Shown in pieces: positions 26,401 to 35,458 of a stretch of 64,000 nt of DNA (position 1 is its first letter; each line of letters starts with the position of its first letter). The notes beneath the pieces are model-generated. The model was not told the origin of the DNA. It did not search any database and saw nothing but the letters and a program-made list of their open reading frames with translations. Source of the stretch: Pararhodonellum marinum. GTDB lineage: Bacteria > Bacteroidota > Bacteroidia > Cytophagales > Cyclobacteriaceae. The translations under genes were made by a program, and so were the position numbers. Location of the stretch: positions 172,490 to 236,489 of the forward strand of contig NZ_JACEFJ010000009.1 of the NCBI RefSeq assembly GCF_015354735.1, read 5' to 3'.

Positions 26401-26666
26401 ACATAGAGGATGGGTCCTATTTGAGAGCAAGACAAATGCAACTGGGTTATACCTTAACACCTCAGGCAGTTGAAAAATTGGGATTGAGCAGATTGAGGGT
26501 GTATGTTCAGGCTGTTAACCTATTCACAATAACGGGCTATTCAGGATTGGATCCGGAATTACAGGGTGTTGGAGATAATTCCACTTTTGATCTTTCTTTG
26601 GGAATTGATTATGGGAATTATCCACCTGTGAAGCAATTCATCTTTGGAGTAAATATCGGATTTTAA
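23454..26666 (+). CDS. SusC/RagA-type TonB-linked outer-membrane transporter
   Basis: A 1070-residue outer-membrane transporter that imports oligosaccharides or peptides captured by its SusD partner. Signal peptide to about residue 24 (VLAQ), carboxypeptidase-like regulatory domain about 27-110 (VTGQITDEFGEGLPGVTVLL to FSFVGYLNKE), then the SusC signature around VVTGYAVQERKDITGAV and a plug ending with IYGSRAANGVILVTTKKG, followed by the beta-barrel. No STN domain is present, so anti-sigma signalling is unlikely. susD follows 20 bases after the stop and shares its transcript. No sugar hydrolase or sensor directly flanks the pair, so the substrate is not evident. Confidence 0.96.
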   Translation: MKEFYKKLSVLLVLLLFSSAMVLAQRTVTGQITDEFGEGLPGVTVLLKGTTTGTATDIEGNYSLNVPSNESILVFSFVGYLNKEEVVGNRTIVSVAMNPDVQTLSEMVVTGYAVQERKDITGAVATVKSEDLMAVPSATVENQLQGRLAGVNVVSSGQPGQGSQVRIRGFGSFSNNAPLYVVDGVQTFDISTLNPNDVENITVLKDAGAASIYGSRAANGVILVTTKKGQKGAVRIDYNGFYGVQDPGRGFTNLLDTQGMADLQWLVFANGPSDTENHAQYGTWTRGGPGPRIPDYIVPAGAMEGDPRVNPDNYFLDLNNLGATNQIVRANQVGTNWFDEVTRQAPIQNHDFTFAGGGENSRFLAGLNYFEQQGIILETFSKRYSVRLNSEFDVGKAKRVRVGENLQVSYRQNRGITGGNQSEGNAISMVYRIQPIIPVRDIMGNYAGTRAETTGNGQNPVANQERTRDNDAFDTRILGNVYLEADLTPDLTFRTSMGGSLQNGYFYNFNYQTYERSENVATNSLNEGGFFNSDWIWTNTLTYQKQFDKHRITAVGGYESLKFDMGRNNLGIRGNYFSLDPNFWTLANGASIIQATSGANTPTTLVSQFLRADYGYDDRYFLSATVRRDGSSRFRDQFGVFPSVTAGWRLSGENFLAGSSFITDLKLRGGYGTMGNQQALSPQNQFFLFAGAQNASFYDIAGTNTSSAQGFRPTRIGNPDARWERSVNTNIGLDGAFWDGKFEFFLDWYNRENVDLLFDPPLPGTAGAAAVPFVNIARMRNTGVDAQVIYRTQFARDWRFEGNLTFTTFNNEILEIAEGQNEFFRGGGSRFGTLTINRIGESVGSFFGYQVQGLFQSQEEINGAATQEDAAPGRFRYVDANGDGDISPADRVILGSPIPDFTAGLNLSFGYKNWDFSTFLFASVGNDIYNYTKWWTDFWPSFQGGKSIDALNNSWLPSRPNATTPIAENVSNFSTNTQSTSYYIEDGSYLRARQMQLGYTLTPQAVEKLGLSRLRVYVQAVNLFTITGYSGLDPELQGVGDNSTFDLSLGIDYGNYPPVKQFIFGVNIGF

Positions 26667-26686
26667 GAACTAAACTAATTAGTTAT

Positions 26687-28423
26687 ATGAAAAGTACAAT
26701 AAAATTTAAATCAGCATGGGTCATTGCCTTGATGGGCATTGCACTCTTTGCTTGTAAAGAGGATTTTCTGCGGGTGAATCCAGTCGGAGCACTTGATGAA
26801 AATGTGTTGACAACAGTCGGTGGTGCTGAAACCTTGTTGATTGGGGCCTATTCCAATATTGATGGAACTTCCGCAGCGGTTACCGGATGGGAAGGTGCAG
26901 GTTCCAATTGGGTATTTGGAAGTATCGCCGGCGGAGATGCCAATAAAGGATCAGATGCCGGGGATCAGCCTGCCATTAACCCCATTCAAAGTTATAATGC
27001 AGATGCTGCCAATCCTTATTTCAATGCCAAATGGAGGATTTTATATGACGGTATTTCCAGGGCAAATGCTACTCTTCGGGTTCTGCCTAATATTCCGGAT
27101 GGAGATCCCAATGTGATCAACAGGATCAGAGGAGAAGCAACAGCCTTAAGAGGCCACTACCATTTTGAAGCAAGAAGGGTATTTGGAAGGGTGCCTTATC
27201 TCGATGAGGAAACCACGGACTTCTATGTGCCCAATGATAGAGAAATCTGGCCGGATATAGAAGCAGATCTGAGATTTGCCTATGATAACTTACCTGAAAC
27301 CATGGGCGAGGTAGGTCGAATCAACAAGTGGGTAGCTGGAGCGATGTTGGCCAAGGCCCTGATGTATCAGCAAAAATGGACAGAAGCAAAACCTATAGTG
27401 GAAGCCATTATTGCCAATGGCAGAAAGCCCAATGGGGTAGCCTTTGCCATGTTGCCCAATTATGGGGATGCATTTGATGCGGATTTTGGGAATGCAGCTG
27501 AATCTGTTTTTGCCTGGCAGTATTCCGTCAACGACGGTTCACAGGGATGGAATGCTGGTTATGGAGAAGTATTGAACTTCACCCATGGCGCTTCCGCTCC
27601 GGTAGGATGCTGTGGCTTTCACCAGCCTACCCATGAGTTTGTCAATTCCTTCCGGGTTGGAGCAGATGGACTCCCATTATTGGATGGTTCTTATAACTTA
27701 CCGGCCAATCAGGTCAGAAATGATGATGGATTGGCTTCAACAGACCCTTTTACCCCTGATGCAGGCTTATTGGATCCAAGAATAGACCATACCATGGGTA
27801 GAAGGGGCATCCCTTATTTAGATTGGGGAATCCATGTAGGTAGAAGCTGGGTCAGAGATCAAAATTATGCCGGACCTTTTTCCCCGAAGAAAAACGGGAT
27901 TAGGAGTGATCAGGTAGGTACGCTGACTGAGGTGGGTAACTGGACGAGTGGCTGGACAGCCAACAATTACCAGTACATCCGTTTTGCGGAAGTCTTGCTT
28001 TGGGCGGCTGAAATTGAAATTGAAGTTGGTAGTCTTGACAATGCGAGAAATTATATCAATCAAGTGAGAGACAGGGCTAAAACCGGCGAATGGGTGACCT
28101 TGCCAAACGGTACACCTGCTGCCAACTACCGAATTGAGCCTTACCCAGCAGGTCATTCAGCCTTTAGCAGCCAAGCCAATGCAAGGGTAGCCATGCGCAT
28201 GGAAAGAAAGCTGGAATTGGGTATGGAAGGACACTTGTTTTTTGATTTGGTCAGATGGGGTATTGCCACTGAAACCATCAATGCCTTTATTACATTTGAA
28301 TCTGCCATCAGGACCCAACTTTATGCTGGGCCGAATTTCAATGCCAATAAAGAGGTCTACCCTATTCCGCTGATTCAACTGGATATCAGCAGGGGAACTT
28401 TGACCCAAAATCCTGGATATTGA
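26687..28423 (+). CDS. SusD/RagB-family substrate-binding lipoprotein
   Basis: A 578-residue surface lipoprotein with lipobox LFAC and Cys23. It binds the nutrient at the cell surface and hands it to the SusC barrel. Family features include the N-terminal CKEDFLRVNPVG, the helical TPR-like region with ALRGHYHFEARRVFG, and the C-terminal RMERKLELGMEGHLFFDLVRWG and EVYPIPLIQLD. Length is typical. It is the second gene of the susCD unit and is followed by a very strong terminator, which separates it from the UnbV lipoprotein gene. Confidence 0.96.
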   Translation: MKSTIKFKSAWVIALMGIALFACKEDFLRVNPVGALDENVLTTVGGAETLLIGAYSNIDGTSAAVTGWEGAGSNWVFGSIAGGDANKGSDAGDQPAINPIQSYNADAANPYFNAKWRILYDGISRANATLRVLPNIPDGDPNVINRIRGEATALRGHYHFEARRVFGRVPYLDEETTDFYVPNDREIWPDIEADLRFAYDNLPETMGEVGRINKWVAGAMLAKALMYQQKWTEAKPIVEAIIANGRKPNGVAFAMLPNYGDAFDADFGNAAESVFAWQYSVNDGSQGWNAGYGEVLNFTHGASAPVGCCGFHQPTHEFVNSFRVGADGLPLLDGSYNLPANQVRNDDGLASTDPFTPDAGLLDPRIDHTMGRRGIPYLDWGIHVGRSWVRDQNYAGPFSPKKNGIRSDQVGTLTEVGNWTSGWTANNYQYIRFAEVLLWAAEIEIEVGSLDNARNYINQVRDRAKTGEWVTLPNGTPAANYRIEPYPAGHSAFSSQANARVAMRMERKLELGMEGHLFFDLVRWGIATETINAFITFESAIRTQLYAGPNFNANKEVYPIPLIQLDISRGTLTQNPGY

Positions 28424-28444
28424 TTGGTTTCCAGATAATTAATA

Positions 28445-28483
28445 CCTAATAAAAAGGCTTCCTCAGGAAGCCTTTTTATTAGG
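28445..28483. terminator. Strong terminator after susD
   Basis: A perfect 18-bp stem with a 3-base loop, including AAAAAGGCTTCC and its complement, with T runs on the 3' side. It is symmetrical and could act in both directions. Confidence 0.88.
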
Positions 28484-28572
28484 TTCTTTTTTGGACATTT
28501 GATTACTTGTCCAGCAATTCCTATATTCACCCAAGTTGGTTCTTCCCACGAGCCAATTTCCAGCTCAATTCA

Positions 28573-31500
28573 ATGAAGCATTACCTATATACTTTGTGTA
28601 GGCCACTAGTCCTAATTGTCTTTTTGCTTTCTTGCCAAAAAAAGGCTGACACCCTGTTTGTGCTGCTTGATTCCGATCACACCGGGATTACCTTCAACAA
28701 CCGGATCACCGAATCAGATTCTTTCAATATTTTAACGGATGAATATATCTTCAATGGAGGCGGGGTTGCCGTGGCTGATTTTGACGGAGATGGCAGTCCA
28801 GATCTTTTTTTTACGGGAAGTCAGGTAGGCAATAAATTATACCTCAACCAAGGAAACCTTACATTCAAGGATGTGTCCCAATCAGCTGGCATCGAAGCTT
28901 TGGATACTTGGAGTACAGGGGTGGCGATAGTGGATATCAATGCGGATGGCTGGCCGGATATCTATGTTTGTGCCGCCATGTATAAGGAGAAGGGCAGAAG
29001 GGCCAATTTATTGTTTGTCCACCAGGGCCTTGATGAGGATGGCAACCCTGTATTTGAAGAAATGGCCGAAAGCTACGGTATTGCGGAATTGGGAAACAGC
29101 ATGGGCGCTGCTTTTTTTGATTATGACAAAGATGGTTTTTTGGATCTGTATGTGCTCAACAACGAGCAAAGTAACACGGTACCGGGTACCTACAGGGAAA
29201 AAGTGACGGATGGTACTGCTGTCAACAATGATAAATTGTACCACAACAATGGAGATGGGACTTTTTCAGATGTGACGGTGGAGGCAGGAATAACCATTGA
29301 AGGTTTTGGATTGGGAATTGCGATCGGAGATTTCAATGAGGATGGCTGGCCTGATATCTACATAGGCAATGATTATCTGGCCAACGACCTGCTTTATATC
29401 AATAATCAGAATGGCACATTTACCAACCAAATAGGTGAAATGATCCGTCACCAAAGTTTATTTTCTATGGGAGTAGATGCCGGAGACTTCAACAATGACG
29501 GCAGTCTCGACCTGATTACGCTGGACATGTTGGCTGAAACCAACTACAGAAAAAAAACCACCATCTCCAAAAACCTGTACCAAACCTATGTCAACAATGA
29601 GTTGTATGGTTTTGAATACCAGCATGTCAGGAACATGCTGCAAGTGAACAATGGACCAGGGATCCCCTTCAGTGAAATCGGCCAAATGGCTGGGGTTTAC
29701 CAGACTGATTGGAGCTGGTCCCCTTTGTTTGTAGACGTGAACAACAACGGATTGAAAGACCTTTTGGTCACCAATGGCTTTCCCAGGGACATCACGGACA
29801 AGGATTTTGCCAATTACAGACAGGATGTGGGCAATGTAGCCAGTGTGCCTATCCTGCTCGATTCCATACCCATTGTCAAAATTCCCAATTATGGATTCCA
29901 GAACAATGGAGATTTGACCTTTACAGATCAAAGTAAGACTTGGGGACTCAACATCCCGTCATTTTCCAATGGGGCAGTTTTCGTGGATCTCGATGGGGAT
30001 GGCGACCTCGATTATGTGGTCAACAATATCAATGATGAGGCTTTTGTATTTGAAAATACCCTATACCATCCGACGAAAAAAGAGTTGGAGACACAATTTT
30101 TAAGGATCAAGCTAAACGGCCCTGTTCAAAACCCCTATGGACTGGGGACTAAAATCGCCATGTACCACATTGATGGAAGCATTCAATTCCACGAACATCA
30201 ATTGGCTAGGGGCTACATGTCTTCCGTGGATCCTTTGGTGCATTTTGGAGTGGAGCAGGGAATGGAAGTAGAGATGCTCAGGATCCTTTGGCCCAATGGG
30301 GCTTTGATGGAAATCAAAAATCCCCGTCTCAATGAAGTCCTGGAAGTAGACTTTGATGCCTCAATCACTTCCACTTCCGATCCACTTCCTTTTCCTTTCC
30401 TGAAAAAGCCCCAAAATGTACTGCTGAAGGACCTGGGTTCAACATTGGGAATTGACTATACCCACGTAGAAGAAGATAAAATAGATTTCAATGTACAAAG
30501 GACCTTGCCTCACAAACTGACACAATTTGGGCCAGGCATTACGGTGGGTGACCTCAATGGGGATGGTCTGGAAGACTTTATCATAGGTGGTTCTGCCAAG
30601 GAGCCTATGGTCGCCTATCTTCAACAAGAGGATGGTCGTTTTTCAGAACATGATTTGTTTACAGAAGCTGTCAATTTCAATCCTGAAAATCAAGGCATGC
30701 TGCTTTTTGACCTTGACAATGATGGTGACCTCGACCTGTATGTGGTCAATGGCAGCATAGAGTTTTTGCCGGATGCTCCGGAATACCAGGATCAGCTGTT
30801 CATCAATGATGGCCAAGGGAACTTTACAGAGGACAAAAACATGCTAACCGGGATCAAAGGCAGTGGAACAACCGTTCGGGCAGCGGACTTTGACAGGGAT
30901 GGTTTTCTGGACCTGTTTGTAGGAGGCAGAACCCCAATCGCCCAATATCCCTATCCGGAAAACAGTTATCTCCTGAAGAATGAAAATGGGGAATTGAGGG
31001 ATGTGACGGATGAATTGGCACCTGAACTTCGCCAGGTAGGAATGGTTACAGATGCCCTCTGGACGGACTTTGATGGTGATGGACTCGTTGACTTGATGGT
31101 GGTGGGGGAGTTTATGGAAGTAACGTTTTTTAAAAATACCGGTAGGAAAATTGAAAAAACGGTTCCTGAGGGTTTGAAGGGAAAATTTGGCTGGTGGAAC
31201 AGCATAGTGGCAGGGGACTTTGACGGGGATGGGGATGTGGATTATGTAGTGGGGAACCTCGGGCTCAACAATTATTACCATGCAAGTGAAGACCGTCCTC
31301 TTAAAGTGATCGCCAAGGATTTTGACAACAATGGCAGCATAGATGCGGTATTGTTCACCCATTATAAAAATGATGAAGGCGTTTATCAGTCCTTTCCCCT
31401 GCATTATTGGGATGACCTGAGTGGACAAAGTCCCATATTCAGGAAAAAATTCAGCCGTTACAAACAATATGCCTTGTCTACAGAGGAGGGTTTCTTCCGA

Positions 31501-32139
31501 GGGGATGACCTTGAGGGAGCACTTACTTTATCAGCCAACTACATGGAAAGCAGCTACCTTGAAAACTTAGGAAATGGGCAGTTTAAAATCCATCCCTTGC
31601 CCATTGCTGCTCAAATTGCCCCGATCAATGGCATGGTAGTGGATGATGTTGATGGAGACGGGCATTTGGATGTGCTTCTGATTGGCAATGATTATGGCAA
31701 TGAGGTATTTTCGGGCAGGTATGATGCCGCTACCGGATTGGTTTTATTGGGTGATGGGAAGGGTAATTTTGAGCCGGTCCGTTCTTTTGACAGTGGGTTT
31801 TTGGTGCCTGGAGATGCCAAAGCTTTGGTGCGGTTGATATCCCCCGGGGGTAAACCAATGTATTTGGCTACCCAAAATCGTGGCCCTTTAAAGCCCTTTC
31901 AAAGGATTGGGCACCAGGATCAGGCACAATACTTTCAACCCCATCAACTGGCCCATTATCTCAGAATACGCTTTGAAGACGGAAATGAAAGAAAGGTCGA
32001 GCTGTACCACGGTTCAGGTTTTCTTTCCCAATCCAGTAGAAAAGTGCGTATCCCGGAAGGGGTGACTGAAATTGAAATGGTGGGGTATGACGGGGGGACC
32101 TTATCAAGTAGAAAAGGTGTTTTTACGGGTCGGCCATAA
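28573..32139 (+). CDS. FG-GAP/VCBS-repeat lipoprotein with UnbV (ASPIC) domain
   Basis: A 1188-residue predicted surface lipoprotein with lipobox FLLSC and Cys21. I use the ATG at 28573 because the signal peptide starts there; open frame continues upstream from a TTG. It contains at least 14 calcium-binding-like repeats of the form DxDxDGxxD (for example DFDGDGSPDLFF, DYDKDGFLDLYV, DLDNDGDLDLYV, DVDGDGHLDVLL), arranged as two beta-propeller halves. Between them lies an ASPIC/UnbV domain (ARGYMSSVDPLVHFGV, then LRILWPNGALMEI). Such proteins often lie beside susCD pairs in Bacteroidota and probably bind glycan or protein at the surface. No catalytic motif is evident. Confidence 0.9.
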   Translation: MKHYLYTLCRPLVLIVFLLSCQKKADTLFVLLDSDHTGITFNNRITESDSFNILTDEYIFNGGGVAVADFDGDGSPDLFFTGSQVGNKLYLNQGNLTFKDVSQSAGIEALDTWSTGVAIVDINADGWPDIYVCAAMYKEKGRRANLLFVHQGLDEDGNPVFEEMAESYGIAELGNSMGAAFFDYDKDGFLDLYVLNNEQSNTVPGTYREKVTDGTAVNNDKLYHNNGDGTFSDVTVEAGITIEGFGLGIAIGDFNEDGWPDIYIGNDYLANDLLYINNQNGTFTNQIGEMIRHQSLFSMGVDAGDFNNDGSLDLITLDMLAETNYRKKTTISKNLYQTYVNNELYGFEYQHVRNMLQVNNGPGIPFSEIGQMAGVYQTDWSWSPLFVDVNNNGLKDLLVTNGFPRDITDKDFANYRQDVGNVASVPILLDSIPIVKIPNYGFQNNGDLTFTDQSKTWGLNIPSFSNGAVFVDLDGDGDLDYVVNNINDEAFVFENTLYHPTKKELETQFLRIKLNGPVQNPYGLGTKIAMYHIDGSIQFHEHQLARGYMSSVDPLVHFGVEQGMEVEMLRILWPNGALMEIKNPRLNEVLEVDFDASITSTSDPLPFPFLKKPQNVLLKDLGSTLGIDYTHVEEDKIDFNVQRTLPHKLTQFGPGITVGDLNGDGLEDFIIGGSAKEPMVAYLQQEDGRFSEHDLFTEAVNFNPENQGMLLFDLDNDGDLDLYVVNGSIEFLPDAPEYQDQLFINDGQGNFTEDKNMLTGIKGSGTTVRAADFDRDGFLDLFVGGRTPIAQYPYPENSYLLKNENGELRDVTDELAPELRQVGMVTDALWTDFDGDGLVDLMVVGEFMEVTFFKNTGRKIEKTVPEGLKGKFGWWNSIVAGDFDGDGDVDYVVGNLGLNNYYHASEDRPLKVIAKDFDNNGSIDAVLFTHYKNDEGVYQSFPLHYWDDLSGQSPIFRKKFSRYKQYALSTEEGFFRGDDLEGALTLSANYMESSYLENLGNGQFKIHPLPIAAQIAPINGMVVDDVDGDGHLDVLLIGNDYGNEVFSGRYDAATGLVLLGDGKGNFEPVRSFDSGFLVPGDAKALVRLISPGGKPMYLATQNRGPLKPFQRIGHQDQAQYFQPHQLAHYLRIRFEDGNERKVELYHGSGFLSQSSRKVRIPEGVTEIEMVGYDGGTLSSRKGVFTGRP

Positions 32140-32163
32140 GGATAGGGAAGGGATTGAAGATGT

Positions 32164-32925
32164 TCATTCATACAACCGTCCCAAATTAGCCTTACAAAGA
32201 TCAACCATCAATTGGGATACTTTTTGGCTAACGGCTTCAAAGTATTTCTTTCCTTTCTCGGCACTTGCTTTTTTAGGGTTGCCGATACCGGTATCCTCAG
32301 TCACCTGAGACCAGCGTCTTTCTGCCCAGGCCCATTTTTCCCTCAGTCCGGGAATTGTGGATTTTTTTTCTTTACCCTCACCGGCCTCTTTCAGTGGCAG
32401 AACCAGATGGGGATGCAGGTACATGATCAGGCTGCTTTCCATTTCATCTGCATGGTCTCCTTCTTCTTCAAAATAAAGGGATTTGTCCAAGGCCTGAAAC
32501 CAATTACAGGAAGTGAGGAGCATTTTGGGAAATTGCAGTCCCAGTTCTCTTAAGATGGTTTTGAAATCATTGCCTCCGTGGCTGTTGAGAATCAGGAATT
32601 TATGGATCCCTTGCCGGTCCAGCACTGTCAGGATATCCCTGATGATGGCCATCTGGGTACTGGGATTCATGTTGATGTCCAGAAAAATATCAGCCTGCCC
32701 TGTATTGACTCCAAAAGGTATGGTGGGTAAAACCATCACCTTGGCTCCAGCATCATAGGCCAGCTTTCCCGCTGCCTCTCCAATGGCATCAGCCTCGTAA
32801 ATATCTGTGCCATAGGGCATATGGAAATTGTGGGCTTCTGTGGCACCCCATGGCAAAACCACCAATTCGATTTCTGCGGACTTGAGATTTTTCCAGTTAT
32901 TTTCTTTTAAAAGATAGGGTCTCAT
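32164..32925 (-). CDS. Creatininase-family amidohydrolase
   Basis: A 253-residue metal-dependent amidohydrolase. Conserved metal-site motifs are PWGATEAHNFHMPYGTD at about 25-41 (Glu30, His35, Asp41), NSHGGND at 114-120 and GDHADEMES at 156-164. Relatives act on creatinine, on cyclic formamidopyrimidine (the ArfB step) or on mycofactocin precursor; in Bacteroidota near SusCD genes the substrate is usually unknown. It converges on the UnbV lipoprotein gene with 24 bases between stops and is divergent from the AspG gene. Confidence 0.88.
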   Translation of the reverse strand: MRPYLLKENNWKNLKSAEIELVVLPWGATEAHNFHMPYGTDIYEADAIGEAAGKLAYDAGAKVMVLPTIPFGVNTGQADIFLDINMNPSTQMAIIRDILTVLDRQGIHKFLILNSHGGNDFKTILRELGLQFPKMLLTSCNWFQALDKSLYFEEEGDHADEMESSLIMYLHPHLVLPLKEAGEGKEKKSTIPGLREKWAWAERRWSQVTEDTGIGNPKKASAEKGKKYFEAVSQKVSQLMVDLCKANLGRLYE

Positions 32926-33065
32926 CGAGTTGTATTTTGGTTATCAGTACTTTTTAAAAAAAATAGGAAAACTTCAATTTATTAACCTATTAATTTATAA
33001 ATTTTCCCTTTAAAAGTATTTATTCTTGGGCTTTTTATCTAATTTTCTACTTTAAATCTTAAACC

Positions 33066-34055
33066 ATGATAGCCATGCCGGACAGGAGGAAATTTCTAAA
33101 ACATTCGATTTTGTCCACCGCTATAATCCTGCCTTTCTCAGGTAAGGCCATAAGCCTGATCAAATCGAATGGGGCTTCGGATGCATATAAACCTTTGATT
33201 CTATCTACCTGGGAGCATGGCATGCCAGCAAATGAACGGGCTTGGGAGGTGCTTAAGGAGTCAGGTAATGTGGTGGATGCGGTAGAAGAAGGGGTGAAAG
33301 TGACGGAACTGGATATGGATAACCTATCGGTAGGCTTACAGGGTTTGCCTGATCGTGAGGGCATCCCCACTTTGGATGCTTCTATCATGATGGGCGACGG
33401 TTCTTGTGGGGCTGTGGCCTTTGTAAGGCAGGTGAAGCATCCCATCTCTCTAGCACGAAAGGTTATGGAAGAAACGCCACATGTGCTGTTGGCAGGAGAA
33501 GGGGCCAGGCAATTTGCCATAGCTCAGGGTTTTCCGATGGAAAAGGAAGCCCTAAGTCCAAAAGCTGAAATGATGTATCAGGAATGGAAAAAAACAGCCA
33601 CATACAAACCCATCATCAACATTGAAAACCATGATACCATTGGCATGATTGCTTTGGGTGAGGATGGGAAAATGGCAGGCTCCTGTACCACGAGCGGCTT
33701 GGCTTACAAGATGCATGGCCGAGTGGGTGACAGCCCGATCATCGGAGCAGGCCTCTATGTAGATGATGAGGTGGGAGCAGCTACCGCCACTGGCTTGGGA
33801 GAATCCATCATCAGGATCAATGGGAGTTTTTTAATAGTGGAATTGATGCGGCAGGGTCGCACACCCCAGGAGGCCTGTGAGGAGGCCGTAAGAAGGCTTA
33901 TCTCCAAAAACAAAAATATTTCAGACATTCAGGCCGGTTTTTTGGCTTTCAACAAAGAAGGGGCATACGGTGCCTATTCAGTTCAACCAGGATTCAATTT
34001 TGCCTGTCACCACCAAAAAGGAGGGAATTTATTGGATGCAAAAAGCAAGTTTTGA
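33066..34055 (+). CDS. N4-(beta-N-acetylglucosaminyl)-L-asparaginase (AspG-like)
   Basis: An Ntn-hydrolase of the asparaginase-2 family that cleaves the GlcNAc-Asn bond left after N-glycoprotein breakdown. Autocleavage before the nucleophile Thr191 in ENHDTIGM is expected to produce alpha and beta chains; substrate loops TTSG at 208-211 and GRVGDSPIIGAG at 218-229 match the family. The N-terminus MPDRRKFLKHS is a twin-arginine-type signal, so the enzyme is probably exported folded. A plain isoaspartyl peptidase is the alternative, but the N-terminal STWEHGMPANE suits the glycosylasparaginase group. Its stop is followed one base later by the cutC start, so the two are coupled. Confidence 0.9.
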   Translation: MIAMPDRRKFLKHSILSTAIILPFSGKAISLIKSNGASDAYKPLILSTWEHGMPANERAWEVLKESGNVVDAVEEGVKVTELDMDNLSVGLQGLPDREGIPTLDASIMMGDGSCGAVAFVRQVKHPISLARKVMEETPHVLLAGEGARQFAIAQGFPMEKEALSPKAEMMYQEWKKTATYKPIINIENHDTIGMIALGEDGKMAGSCTTSGLAYKMHGRVGDSPIIGAGLYVDDEVGAATATGLGESIIRINGSFLIVELMRQGRTPQEACEEAVRRLISKNKNISDIQAGFLAFNKEGAYGAYSVQPGFNFACHHQKGGNLLDAKSKF

Positions 34056-34056
34056 C

Positions 34057-34815
34057 ATGATGCGAATGCTCCTTGAAGCCCCGGTATTTACCATAGAAGC
34101 AGCCATCAAAGCAGCCGAGTTCGGTGTAGATCGCATTGAGCTTTGCGCTGACTTCGGCGAAGGGGGAACTACCCCAAGTATCGGAACCTTGATTTATCTG
34201 AAAAAGAAAATTAGCATTCCGATATTTGTCATGATCCGACCTAGAGGGGGAGATTTTGTTTACTCCGATGAAGAATTGGAGATCATGAAAATCGACCTTC
34301 AAATGCTCAAAACACTGGGGGCTGATGGGTTTGTTTTCGGAGTATTGAAAGCTGATGGCAAAGTCAACATAGGGGCATGCGAAGATTTGATCCAGCTCAC
34401 AGATGGGTTGCCCTGTACTTTTCATAGAGCCATCGATGCCACCCCTTCTTTGGAAAAATCTTTGGAAGCCATCATAGAATGTGGTTTCCGGCGGGTCTTG
34501 ACTTCTGGTGGAAGTAACACAGTGGAGGCCGGAAAAGAAATGGTCAAAAAATTGATGGTCAGGGCTGCTGACCGCATTGTCATCTTGCCGGGAGGAGGTA
34601 CTTCCCCTGAGCATGTTCCTTATTTTGAGTCCACAGGCTACCTTAAGGAATTACATGCCAGCTGCAAAATGTTTAGGCCCTCCAAGAATAGGTTTTATCC
34701 CAAAGACCTTAAACTTTCCACAGATCCCAACAGCTACAAGCAGATTCTCACCATTGACCCCGACAAAGTAGCTGCTTTCAGAGCTGTAATGGATCAAAAA
34801 AACGAAAGAATTTAA
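34057..34815 (+). CDS. cutC: CutC-family TIM-barrel protein
   Basis: A 252-residue protein of the CutC family, a TIM barrel first linked to copper homeostasis in Escherichia coli though that role is disputed. Recognisable segments are LEAPVFTIEAAIKAAEFG, DRIELCADFGEGGTTPSIG, IFVMIRPRGGDFVYSDEE, ADGFVFGVLKADG, CTFHRAIDA, LTSGGS and ILPGGGTSPEHV. I start at the ATG at 34057, one base past the AspG stop, because the alternative start upstream lies inside the AspG gene. Tight coupling to a glycosylasparaginase gene suggests a part in glycan-fragment metabolism as an alternative to copper handling; inference only. Confidence 0.9.
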   Translation: MMRMLLEAPVFTIEAAIKAAEFGVDRIELCADFGEGGTTPSIGTLIYLKKKISIPIFVMIRPRGGDFVYSDEELEIMKIDLQMLKTLGADGFVFGVLKADGKVNIGACEDLIQLTDGLPCTFHRAIDATPSLEKSLEAIIECGFRRVLTSGGSNTVEAGKEMVKKLMVRAADRIVILPGGGTSPEHVPYFESTGYLKELHASCKMFRPSKNRFYPKDLKLSTDPNSYKQILTIDPDKVAAFRAVMDQKNERI

Positions 34816-34935
34816 TATGGTTAATCGTGGTTTGTAGGCTGATTTTTGAATATGAGATGCATTAGCTTGCATTTAAGGTTTTGAGTTGACGTTAATATTT
34901 ATTATATTATTGGGCTCAAATAATCAAAAATAACC

Positions 34936-35400
34936 ATGGTAAAAAGTTTCCAAGGGGTCAGAGTTGTTGAACCCAAACACAAAGTAGATCCAGCCATATT
35001 GGTGAGTGATCACATGAGTACCAATTTGATCACTTTCTTCCCGGACGACACCATTGATCACGTCCTTCATGTCCTCACCCAAAAGAAAATATCAGGTGCT
35101 CCCGTTGTGGATAGAAACAACAAATTGGTCGGTATCATTTCTGAAGTTGACTGCCTCAAGGAAATCATCAAAGGAAAATACACCAATACGCCTGCGTTCC
35201 CAGGAAAGGTCAGTGAACACATGACCAAAGATGTCATTACCCTTTCACCTGATGTCACCCTATTTGATGCGGCCGGCAAATTTCTGGAACTTAAAATCCG
35301 GAGATTTCCTGTGATGAGGGATGATAGACTGGTGGGGCAAATCAGCCTTAGCGATATCATAAGGGCTTTTCCAAAACTAAAAGACACCAACTGGCATTGA
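34936..35400 (+). CDS. CBS-domain-pair protein
   Basis: A 154-residue cytoplasmic protein made almost entirely of two CBS domains, which bind adenine nucleotides as energy sensors. The first begins DHMSTNLITFFPDDT with ISGAPVVDRNNKLVGIIS, the second HMTKDVITLSPDVT with IRRFPVMRDDRLVGQISLSDI. No catalytic domain is fused, so it presumably regulates a partner. It is transcribed alone, between cutC and a convergent YdcF gene. Confidence 0.92.
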   Translation: MVKSFQGVRVVEPKHKVDPAILVSDHMSTNLITFFPDDTIDHVLHVLTQKKISGAPVVDRNNKLVGIISEVDCLKEIIKGKYTNTPAFPGKVSEHMTKDVITLSPDVTLFDAAGKFLELKIRRFPVMRDDRLVGQISLSDIIRAFPKLKDTNWH

Positions 35401-35458
35401 AATAATGGCGCTTGATTTTCTCGTTTCAGCAAGTTTACAATTTAGTGGATAATACCTG

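Noticed and set aside
28507..28572. N-terminal extension of the UnbV lipoprotein from a TTG
   Set aside because: The ATG at 28573 gives a proper lipoprotein signal; the extension would bury it.
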